23,610 nucleotides of DNA from JAHJEM01 sp043805315 (GTDB taxonomy: Archaea > Nanobdellota > Nanobdellia > Woesearchaeales > JAHJEM01): NCBI GenBank assembly GCA_043805315.1, contig JAZDID010000100.1, positions 1 to 23,610 of the forward strand, in the 5' to 3' direction. Shown here one piece after another: positions 1 through 8,600 of the stretch. The notes under the pieces were generated by a model, which saw only the letters and a program-made list of their open reading frames with translations, had not been told where the DNA came from and made no database searches. Numbering within the stretch: the first letter of the stretch is position 1; every line of letters begins with the position of its first letter. Made by a program: the position numbers and the translations under genes.

Positions 1-107
1 ACTTTGTTTCGTCCGAACCTTTCTTTTTCTTTTTCCATTCTTCACAACATCTACCGATTTGCAAAAAATACATTCCATGATCTCACCAAGCGAAATATTT
101 GAAGAAG
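1..107. other. Intergenic edge with T-rich tract
   Basis: No gene is seen here. A pyrimidine-rich run of T and C at about 16-40 could serve as an oligo-T terminator for a gene lying left of the window; this is inference because that gene is not visible. Confidence 0.3.
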
Positions 108-120
108 TTATATATAAATC
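108..120 (+). promoter_or_regulatory. TATA box of the toxin-subtilase operon
   Basis: The run TTATATATAAATC is a strong archaeal TATA element. It predicts transcript start near 140 and a leader of about 95-100 bases before the first gene. A second, weaker TATA-like run (CATTTATAATG) lies at about 153-163. No other convincing promoter is seen before 11561, so the three following genes are probably cotranscribed. Confidence 0.55.
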
Positions 121-236
121 ATTCGTTAACTAGACAATGTCACGCAATGGCAACATTTATAATGCACGCATGATTAACGTCCTGCACACAATCCAATAAA
201 GAGGTTTTGGGGAGCATTTGATATGACCCTGTTGGG

Positions 237-3200
237 ATGACCATCATGAATGACAAGCCACGAGCCTCATTCGCACTCCTGTTCCTCATATTTTTCTGCA
301 TGGCCTGCGTGCTAGCATCAAGCTCGTCTCTGCAAAATCCCCTCTTTACCGTCAACCAGCACGTGATGGGCTCGCCAGAACAGCAGATTGCGATCTCAGC
401 AAGCCAGTTGCGGATGTCAGCTGTAGCTGAGCAGGAGCAGGTGATTTCCCTCAACGCAGCGTCTTCCCCTGATTTCAACCAAACAACGTTGAACACCACT
501 GCTGAACTGCCTGTGCAGGGAAAGAAGCTTGAAGAGAAGTTGCGCACCGACATTTCCTTTATTCCTGCATCAGCGCAGGCAACTCTTGCGCACGCACCAC
601 AGGCACTCACCGCAACAGCAAATGTCTCTTCCAAAGCAGAGAACCCTCCTCGTCTGAGGCCTCCTTTCCGTGCTGCCGCGCTCCTGCTCAATATGCCCGG
701 TCTGCCTGCTGATATTGAAGCAACAGTAAGTCAAAAGCTTGGTAAACAGCAAAGGGCAGAGGATGATCCTGTCGAAGTGATCAACTTAATCATCAACGAC
801 AACATGTATATCTGGACAACCTACGATTTCTACACAGGATCTGACACAGTCCGAGTCCAAAGGGTAGTTGAACACGGCGGGCCTGCCGAGGATGTCACAG
901 AAACCGTGTACATATTCAATAAATGGGGAACTTACCGTTATTATGGATACTACAATAGGCATCTCAATGCCTACCAGACCCAGTTCCTCCCTGACTTGAA
1001 CATCCCTGCCTCCTGGATCCTCAGCAATCTCGGCGGCAACGGCTTTTTCGAAGTCTATTCCCTCCTACAGGACATCAATTCCAACAGCATCGGCGAATAC
1101 TCCAACCAGTTCGGTATCAACGCATTATACGCAGAGGGAAAGCTCAGGAGCCAGGAGACCAGCACGCCGATCTCAGGAGCGACAGTGAAGTTCATCAGGT
1201 GCAGCGACAATGCCCAGATGGACAGCTCAACAACAAATTCATCTGGAGGTTACCACCTGGAAGTACCCTTCGGCACCTACAGGCTCATGGCAGAGTACAA
1301 TGGCCACTCTTACCTGATCTATGTGAATGGCATTGAATGCTACAATTACGCAGCCGCGGGTATCTGGACCTTCAGCGACATCTACCTGTATATCTATTCG
1401 ACGCTTCATGGCCCTGTCCAGAATCCTGACGGAAACTCCCTGGGCGGAGGCATTGAATGGGACACTTGTGCAGGCCAATACGTGATTGGCAGCAGCTTTT
1501 TCGGTACGTTCCAGGTGCGCGCGAATCCCGGCAGCTACAAGCTGCGACTGAACTACAATAATGTCTGGTATGATATCACTGTCGATGGCCAGATCTGCAA
1601 GAGCTATGGCCCGGGAGACCTGAGCCTCTCGACGCTCACGCTTTCCACTACAGCAACAGGGACAGTAAAGGACGAGCTTGGCAATCCCCAGAATGGCGCG
1701 ACTGTCCAGTTCACCGACTGCGGAGGAGCTGTGGTGAAATCCACGACCACGAATTCCGCAGGCTATTTCAGCCTGACTGCTCAGCCGGGGAACTACATTC
1801 TTAAGGTCATCAACAACGGCTATACCTACCCGATTACAGCGTGCAACAACTGGGAGTGGAGAACATACAATCTTGGGGATATCCCGATCACCAGGCTGGC
1901 GACGCTTAACGGCAGGATCGAAGGAGAGAATGATCTTGCACTCACGGCAAATGTGGGTTGGTATACCTGCGCAGACGCCTGGAACACCGGCGGCGACTTC
2001 ACCGGCAATTTTCAGCTCAGGTCAAGCCCTGGCAATTACAAGCTCAAGGTCATCTACAACGGAATAACCTATATTATCTTTGTGAATGGACAGAGCTGCC
2101 CGCACTATGATCCGGGAACATATTCCCTTCCAGACATCCAACTCATCTCAGACATCACCGGCCTGGTCAAGAACGAGAACAACCAGCCAATATCAGGGGC
2201 GACTGCCCAGTTCATCACCTGCGCAGGCAGCACTGTGAAGTCGACAACGACGAATGCCAACGGAAGGTTCTACCTGACAGCCACTGCAGGAAATTACAAG
2301 CTCAGGGTCATCTACAGCGAAGCCACCTATGACACTGCATGCACGAATTTCCCTGCAGACTCAACCCAACGGGACATCGGGACACTCACTATTCCGGTCC
2401 AGGCACGGTTGATCGGCAGCGTGAGGGACGAGTTCGGCAACCCGAACACTGCTTATGTGGAATGGGACACTTGCGCAAACCAGTTTGTGACAGGAACCCA
2501 GGCGACCGGAGACTTCATCCTTTCGACAAGCACTGGCAGCTACAAGCTTAAGGCCACATATGACGGAAACTCCTACATCATCCCTGTCAATGGTGTTGAA
2601 TGCTATTCATACAGCCAACCAGGCAACTACACACTCACCTCGCCACTGGTATTCTACATCCACACTTGGCTGACCGGGCAGGTGCTCAACCAGCAGGGCT
2701 ATCCAATCCAGGGAGCGACAGCAGAATTCACTGACTGCTCGAATACTTTACTTTCCACAGGCCAGACCGGAGGCGACGGAAGGTTCAGCATCCACACCAC
2801 GCCAGGATCACGGAAGTTCAAGATCATCCACAACGACGTCACCTACACGTTCCTGATCAACGGACAGGAATGCCCAAGCTGGTCCAAGGGCATGTACCAG
2901 ATCCTTGACCCGATCACCCTGGCGAGCGACTGCTCTGTCTACAACAACCACTGCTACGACGACCACACCAAGCTGTTCAACTGCTACTATGACCAGAGCT
3001 TGCAGCAATGCCGGTGCTACTCCATGCAATGTGAGTATGGCTGCACAGAAGGCCTGCCAGAATGCAATGCAGCGAACCAAGGGACGATAAACGTGGATGT
3101 CGATGATATGGGAGGGAATCCTCTCATAGGCGCCAAAGTTGCCCTTGACAATATATTCAATGGATACACAGATATCTACGGAAAAAAAGCTTTGACTGCC

Positions 3201-4799
3201 CAGTTTGGCTATCGCCAAGTGCGCGTAGACTGCCCGCAGGGAAATATCTGCAGTTCTCAGAATGTCTATGTGGACAGCGTCCAAGAGTATGCGTTTTTCG
3301 ATTGCAGCTGCACAAGCAGTCTCTACGATGTCACCCTCCAGTTCTTGACCCAATACGGAATACTGTATGACGAGACCATCCTGATCGACAATTTCGCTCT
3401 GAGCAATGTCTATGTCTTTGTTGACAACCAGCAGACTGCTATCGGCAGCACAAACCCGCATGGTTATCTGAAGATTCAGCAGATGCCTCAAGGAATCCAT
3501 ACGATACGTATTGTTCTCCTTGTCAAGCCTGGATTGAATTCCACTGAAGAGACATATTGGCAGGGTGAGACGACGATCAATGTCAATAGTCACAGAACTT
3601 TCAATTTCCTCGTGCAGCCCACTCCAGGAAGCTTCCATCCTGAAAACTACACTGCAGAAGACCAGGGGAATTACTCGCTCAATATTTATCAAGGGGAATA
3701 CCGGGGCAGAGTCATACCTGTCGCTATTGTTGTCGGTTTGGTCATCCTTGATTATGCCATGACCACCTGGGATGCCTATGACGCTGCGCAATGCGGCTAT
3801 GACAACGAGAACAACATAGGTGGGGAATGCTGGGATGAGGCTTTGTGGCTTGGCGTGGATTTCATACCAGACGGCGGAGCTATCCCCATCCTGAAAAGGC
3901 TCGGCAGGGCTGCAAACCATATCGTCGACGGGTTCAACATATTCGGGAAAATCGAGAAAGAGAGCAGAAGAGTCGGAGAATTCACCAGACTCATCATCAA
4001 TGTCGGAGAAGACAAGAAGGTATTCGCGTATATCAGGAACTCGGACGCCGGAGCAAAGATCGTCCGCATCACGCAAGGAGCCACGAAGGTTCTGAAAAAA
4101 TTCAGGGAAGAGGTTATGCATACCATCACTCCCATCATAGCGCATGATCCACAAGGGTATAAGGTGATCATCGGCGAGAAAACAATCCAGCAGGGAAGAT
4201 TTCCAGCAGGCGCTGTTGGGGATTACAAGATGGTGCTCGGAGAAACTACCTATGAAGAGTATGCTCGGGTCATCAAGAACAATGCACTAAAAGAACAGTC
4301 AGTGAGCATTGACATCATCCAACGGACAGGACCTCAGGAATATGCAAGAACACAGAACTACATTTTCGAGTTCAGCGGAGAAAACGGGAAACAGCTCAAG
4401 ATATTTGAGCTCAAGCCGGACGGCACCCGCGGGATTTCTGTCGGGGAATTGGACTCCCTCACCATCGTCAATGGCAAGCCAGTCATTGGAGAGGCGAAGG
4501 TCAGGAAATATGAGGACATCCAATCAGACTTCCTGAGAAGAGACCCTAACGGAGAACTTGCAATCATGCGCACAAAAGTGAACCCGGTGAAAGAGCTGGC
4601 CTTGCAGAAAGGTTGGGAGAACATCGATCCTGAAATCATCCTCATGGCACCGCAGGACTCGCTCGAAAAGGCAATGCGACCCGGCGAGGATCTTAATCAA
4701 ATCTACAACAGTATAAATTGGCTTGACGTCGAGAAAATGCCGATGAACTGGCAGGATTATGATACTATGGCAAGGGAGCTTGCCGGATCCACATCATGA
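237..4799 (+). CDS. Secreted repeat protein with C-terminal PD-(D/E)XK nuclease-like domain (polymorphic-toxin-like)
   Basis: Exported 1520-residue protein. A signal peptide is clear (basic MNDKPR, then a hydrophobic stretch to about residue 30); the start at 246 (residue 4) is equally possible. Seven tandem repeats of about 84 residues begin near residues 301, 392, 475, 559, 642, 727 and 814; each ends in a beta-rich half resembling carboxypeptidase-regulatory/SpaA-like sandwiches, and most carry two cysteines. A mini-domain with eight cysteines follows at about 897-945, then another sandwich-like segment. Residues 1155-1178 are hydrophobic and run into a region with the motif VDFIPDGGAIP near 1208, which resembles the pretoxin segment of polymorphic toxins. 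The tail has GELD (E1404, D1406) and, 13 residues later, GEAK (E1419, K1421), the classic PD-(D/E)XK metal-binding and catalytic pattern. Inferred role: surface-delivered nuclease toxin. The domain match is by eye only; an adhesin with a degenerate nuclease fold is the alternative. Confidence 0.8.
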   Translation: MTIMNDKPRASFALLFLIFFCMACVLASSSSLQNPLFTVNQHVMGSPEQQIAISASQLRMSAVAEQEQVISLNAASSPDFNQTTLNTTAELPVQGKKLEEKLRTDISFIPASAQATLAHAPQALTATANVSSKAENPPRLRPPFRAAALLLNMPGLPADIEATVSQKLGKQQRAEDDPVEVINLIINDNMYIWTTYDFYTGSDTVRVQRVVEHGGPAEDVTETVYIFNKWGTYRYYGYYNRHLNAYQTQFLPDLNIPASWILSNLGGNGFFEVYSLLQDINSNSIGEYSNQFGINALYAEGKLRSQETSTPISGATVKFIRCSDNAQMDSSTTNSSGGYHLEVPFGTYRLMAEYNGHSYLIYVNGIECYNYAAAGIWTFSDIYLYIYSTLHGPVQNPDGNSLGGGIEWDTCAGQYVIGSSFFGTFQVRANPGSYKLRLNYNNVWYDITVDGQICKSYGPGDLSLSTLTLSTTATGTVKDELGNPQNGATVQFTDCGGAVVKSTTTNSAGYFSLTAQPGNYILKVINNGYTYPITACNNWEWRTYNLGDIPITRLATLNGRIEGENDLALTANVGWYTCADAWNTGGDFTGNFQLRSSPGNYKLKVIYNGITYIIFVNGQSCPHYDPGTYSLPDIQLISDITGLVKNENNQPISGATAQFITCAGSTVKSTTTNANGRFYLTATAGNYKLRVIYSEATYDTACTNFPADSTQRDIGTLTIPVQARLIGSVRDEFGNPNTAYVEWDTCANQFVTGTQATGDFILSTSTGSYKLKATYDGNSYIIPVNGVECYSYSQPGNYTLTSPLVFYIHTWLTGQVLNQQGYPIQGATAEFTDCSNTLLSTGQTGGDGRFSIHTTPGSRKFKIIHNDVTYTFLINGQECPSWSKGMYQILDPITLASDCSVYNNHCYDDHTKLFNCYYDQSLQQCRCYSMQCEYGCTEGLPECNAANQGTINVDVDDMGGNPLIGAKVALDNIFNGYTDIYGKKALTAQFGYRQVRVDCPQGNICSSQNVYVDSVQEYAFFDCSCTSSLYDVTLQFLTQYGILYDETILIDNFALSNVYVFVDNQQTAIGSTNPHGYLKIQQMPQGIHTIRIVLLVKPGLNSTEETYWQGETTINVNSHRTFNFLVQPTPGSFHPENYTAEDQGNYSLNIYQGEYRGRVIPVAIVVGLVILDYAMTTWDAYDAAQCGYDNENNIGGECWDEALWLGVDFIPDGGAIPILKRLGRAANHIVDGFNIFGKIEKESRRVGEFTRLIINVGEDKKVFAYIRNSDAGAKIVRITQGATKVLKKFREEVMHTITPIIAHDPQGYKVIIGEKTIQQGRFPAGAVGDYKMVLGETTYEEYARVIKNNALKEQSVSIDIIQRTGPQEYARTQNYIFEFSGENGKQLKIFELKPDGTRGISVGELDSLTIVNGKPVIGEAKVRKYEDIQSDFLRRDPNGELAIMRTKVNPVKELALQKGWENIDPEIILMAPQDSLEKAMRPGEDLNQIYNSINWLDVEKMPMNWQDYDTMARELAGSTS
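1137..2925 (+). repeat. Seven in-frame ~252-bp repeats inside the toxin-like gene
   Basis: Units start at 1137, 1410, 1659, 1911, 2160, 2415 and 2676. Odd units (1,3,5,7) share GATxxF followed by a cysteine; even units (2,4,6) share W-(D/Y)-T-C and a shorter first half. Most units also share GxYKLxxxYNxxxY and a second cysteine after VNG. The strict A-B-A-B-A-B-A order suggests growth by duplication of a two-unit block of about 167 residues. Confidence 0.8.
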
Positions 4800-4809
4800 G
4801 GAAAGACAC

Positions 4810-5616
4810 ATGAGCTTCAAACTTGCGTTATATTTTGACCAAAGAATGAAAAAAGGCAGCCATCAGATATTTGTAAGGTTATTGAACCAGGTGTACAAGG
4901 ATGCTCCGCACTTCGGATTTAGAATAACCGCGCAGACCATAGCTCTGCAGGAGATTGAAAAGAAGACGAACTTGACCAACAGTCAGAAGGAAAAGATTAT
5001 CCTTGTTCAGATTCCTTACACAGACAGAATACAAGACCTGTCTTCCTATGCCCTTTTTACGCTCCAACTGACATCATCTCGAATGTGCCTTTCTCTTGAT
5101 GAGAACTTCGTTACGCAGGAATTGTTCAGCAGACATTCTCAAGACTACTATCCGCTGAAGAAGGTCATTGATCTCTCGAAAAAAGCAGCTGTACAGCTCA
5201 TCCCCTCACAACTGCTCTGCGGGTATTTCATGGATGAGCCTGCAGACGCCTGGATAGAATACTGCCAGGATCCCCTGTATTTCAGCCTTGAGCTCGACCG
5301 AGAGAGGAAAAAAGGAGAAAAAGCATACGAGATTTCAGAACAGGATACAAAGCAGATTGAATCATTGAAACGCATAAGAAAAGCGATTGGGAAAAAGAGA
5401 GTCCTGGAAATCATCATGAAACACAAGGACCAAGCGGACATATTCAAATCAAAATCAGGTGGTATTGGCATCATCTGGAAGAACTACACGAAGATCAGGC
5501 CTGAGTACGTTTATCCCAAATACTTCATCAGGGAAGAGATCCGGAAAAAAGGGATGAATCTCTCACGAGGAAAAGCGGAACAGAACGCCCAGGAGATGGG
5601 GATGGGAAATATATGA
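4810..5616 (+). CDS. Uncharacterised cytoplasmic protein, candidate immunity protein
   Basis: A 268-residue protein with no signal peptide or membrane segment, which I do not recognise. The start at 4810 is chosen because TGAGGA (4797-4802), overlapping the upstream stop codon, gives a Shine-Dalgarno-like site at normal spacing; a longer start at 4759 would overlap the upstream gene. The protein is rich in Lys, Glu, Ile and Tyr, with a charged helical stretch around residues 165-205. It lies 10 bases after the toxin-like gene and its stop overlaps the start of the subtilase gene (ATGA), so the three are translationally coupled. Being cytoplasmic and directly downstream of an exported nuclease-like protein fits an immunity role, but this is inferred from position only. 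It could also be a regulator or a chaperone for export. Confidence 0.8.
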   Translation: MSFKLALYFDQRMKKGSHQIFVRLLNQVYKDAPHFGFRITAQTIALQEIEKKTNLTNSQKEKIILVQIPYTDRIQDLSSYALFTLQLTSSRMCLSLDENFVTQELFSRHSQDYYPLKKVIDLSKKAAVQLIPSQLLCGYFMDEPADAWIEYCQDPLYFSLELDRERKKGEKAYEISEQDTKQIESLKRIRKAIGKKRVLEIIMKHKDQADIFKSKSGGIGIIWKNYTKIRPEYVYPKYFIREEIRKKGMNLSRGKAEQNAQEMGMGNI

Positions 5617-8600
5617 AGCAAAGACATGAAGACAGGATGGTGAACGCTGTTGTCATCCTAGTCTTTGCGATGCTGTTCTCTGCAGATGCCATTTATGCTT
5701 ATGCCCGAGATGCGAAGATCCAGCAGCCTCTCCTTGACCGGATCAGGGAAAATCCGGAGTCCTCAGAGCAGGTAAAAGTCATCATAACAGCGTATGACAG
5801 AACTGAATTAACCGCAATCAAGGACAGCCTTGAACAGAAAGAGAGCACTATCAGCGGGACTTACACGCTCGGAAAAGTCATCGTGGCAGATATCCCTTTC
5901 AACCAATTGAAGGAGATTGCTGAAAACGATCATATCAAATCCATCTACCCCAACCGCGAGTACCGTGCACTCCTCGAGTCGAGCGTCCCGCAGATCCATG
6001 CATCATTCATGTGGCAGCAGGGCTATACTGGCAAGGGCGTGCGGATCGCTATCCTTGATACTGGTATTGAACAAGGGCATCCGATGTTCGACAATAGGGT
6101 CGTCCTCTCGCAGACGTTCACGGGCGAGAACCACACGGATGACCTCCACGGCCATGGCACACACGTGGCAGGCATTGCTGCAGGCAACGGCAGCCTGAAG
6201 GGAGTTGCGCCAGGCGCATCCCTGATGAATGGAAAAGTCCTTTCAGATGCTGGCATCGGCGATGACGCGAGTGTCATCGCCGGGATCAACTGGGCAGTGG
6301 ATCCTGACGGCATCAACAGCACGCAGGATGGGGCTGACATCATCAGCATGAGCCTGGGCGCTCCATACGAGGACGTTGATTCGCCCATAGTCTCAGCGAT
6401 CGCTGACGCGGTCGCAGCAGGAGTCGTGGTTGTGGTCGCGTCAGGCAACTGCGGTGAAGGATGCCCGAGCAGCAGCTGCACTGGTTATATCGGCGTAGAG
6501 ACTCCAGGAATAGCTCCTGATGCGATCACGGTCGGCGCAGTGGACAGCCAGAACCTCTGGACCTGCTTCTCGAGCGGCAAGAACGTCTCTGGCGTCGGCA
6601 TCAAGCCAGACATTGTCGCGCCTAGCGTGAACATCAACTCTTCTTACCTCGGAGGAAGCTACGCGCGGCTGAGCGGCACGAGCATGGCCACGCCATTTAT
6701 TGCCGGCGCAGCAGCCTTACTGATCGAATCCAACAGGAACCTTGATCCAGAACAGGTCAAGTATGTCATGGAGAGGACCGCTCTCCGCTTGGGAGATCCT
6801 GGGAAGGATATCAGGTACGGCTCAGGCCTGGTCGACGCAAGCGCATTCCTGCCGCCCAACATTTACAACATCCTTAAATACAGGATCCAATACCCTGAAG
6901 CAATCTACCAGAATGACGAGATCGATATCCTCTTGAACTCTACGACGACTGACATTGCTGACATCAATGCCACGATCCTCGACCCGTCTGGCCAGAAAAC
7001 AACCATTCCCTTCTCGAACCTCACCAGCCGCATCTGGCTAGGGGAGTTCAGCCAGACCAGCTTGCTCGGCAGGTATTCCTTCAATGTGAGCGTGAGGGAC
7101 TGGACAGGCAACAGCACCATATTCACTGAATACTTCAATGTCATCCGCTATACCCTCAGCCAGGGAAAGATCAACGCCATTGACATCTCCCTCCAGACAG
7201 CGTATAACAGCACTACCCAAATTCAGGTGGTCTTCGAGAACACCGGGAACTCGACCCTGGAGACAAAGGTTGAGTCGCTCGTGCTTGACAATAGCCAGGT
7301 TATCGCAGCCCTGGAAAGCAGCGCAGTGAACGTGAGCTCTCACACCAACACCACCTTCAATTTCACCTGGCAGGCTGTTGGATTAATAGGGCTGAAAAAG
7401 CTGCGCGCGATCGCGAGCTTTGACGGAGACTCGTATGTCAAGGAGAAGGACTTTGCGATTATCGATTCGGCCGCGCCTGCCATACTGTCGGTGAAATACC
7501 CTGCCAGCATCAAGAAGAACAACCCAATCGTGGTGGAATTCACTGTCCAGGACATCAGCGATGTCGTCGGGAACCTCACGATACGCACCTCTGCACAGCA
7601 AACCATCACACTCTCGCTCAGAAGCTTGAACCTTCCGGAGGATACCCATCTTCTCCTCGGGACGTTCGAGAACACCACAGTCGCTGGTGGTGCGCCTTGG
7701 TTCAGATTCTCAGCAAAGCTCTGCGACAGCTCAGGCAACTGCATCACAACTCCTGAGACCCAGATCAACATCTCAGATTGCACGTACCGGCAGGTCCTGG
7801 TGGTCACTGATGATGAGCGCGAGAATAATTCCAGACGGTTCAGCGATGCGCTCCAGCTTGACAGCTGCGTCAGCGTCTGGGACACCTCAAAAAGCCAGCT
7901 CCCTCAGCCCTATTACCTCAATAAGTTCTCCACAGTCATATGGAGCGTTTCACAGCAAGGAGATAATATCGATGAGAATGCTTCTGCACTGCTCCTGACT
8001 TACCTTACAAGCGGAGGACGGCTGCTCCTGGAAGGGCAGGACCTGGCATTCATGCACATCAGCGACGTTTTCATGACAAATGTCAGCCACAGCCTCCTTG
8101 AAAAGGACCTTGACCTGTCAAACAGCTCCAACATATCTATTGCCAAGACATATCCAAGCCCCCTTTTCCTTGGGCTCCCAAACACCATCCTGTATAATGC
8201 CTCCAGATCTCTATTCCCTGATGCAGTCACCCCAACCCAAGGAGGAGTCGAGCTGGCCAAATGGAACAGCAACGGATCCGCAATCATCGCCTGGGAAATG
8301 GGCAATGCAAAGACAATATTCACGCCATTCACTGCGAACGCTCTCGGACAATATGAAGCCCAATTCATCAGGAACAGCGTGCATTGGCTGACCGCGCTCA
8401 ACACATCTGCGGATTTGTCTGTGAAGAATGCGGCGCATGCCTATCTGATTGAGGGAGCAAACCTCATCACCGTGACTATCGCGAACAACGGCTCAGGCCA
8501 ATTCAGCGGCGTCAGCGTCAACACCTATCTTGATGAGGTGCTCGTCAGTGTCAAACCTATCAGCATAGCCGCAGGGGGTGAATTGACCTTCAATGAGTCG

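Noticed and set aside
1137..2925. CRISPR-like array
   Set aside because: The repeats are 252-bp protein-coding units without short identical repeats and unique spacers; no cas genes are in the window.
2808..4154. 448-residue open frame antisense to the toxin-like gene
   Set aside because: It lies fully opposite a gene with clear domains, has no promoter or ribosome site, and its composition mirrors the sense codons.
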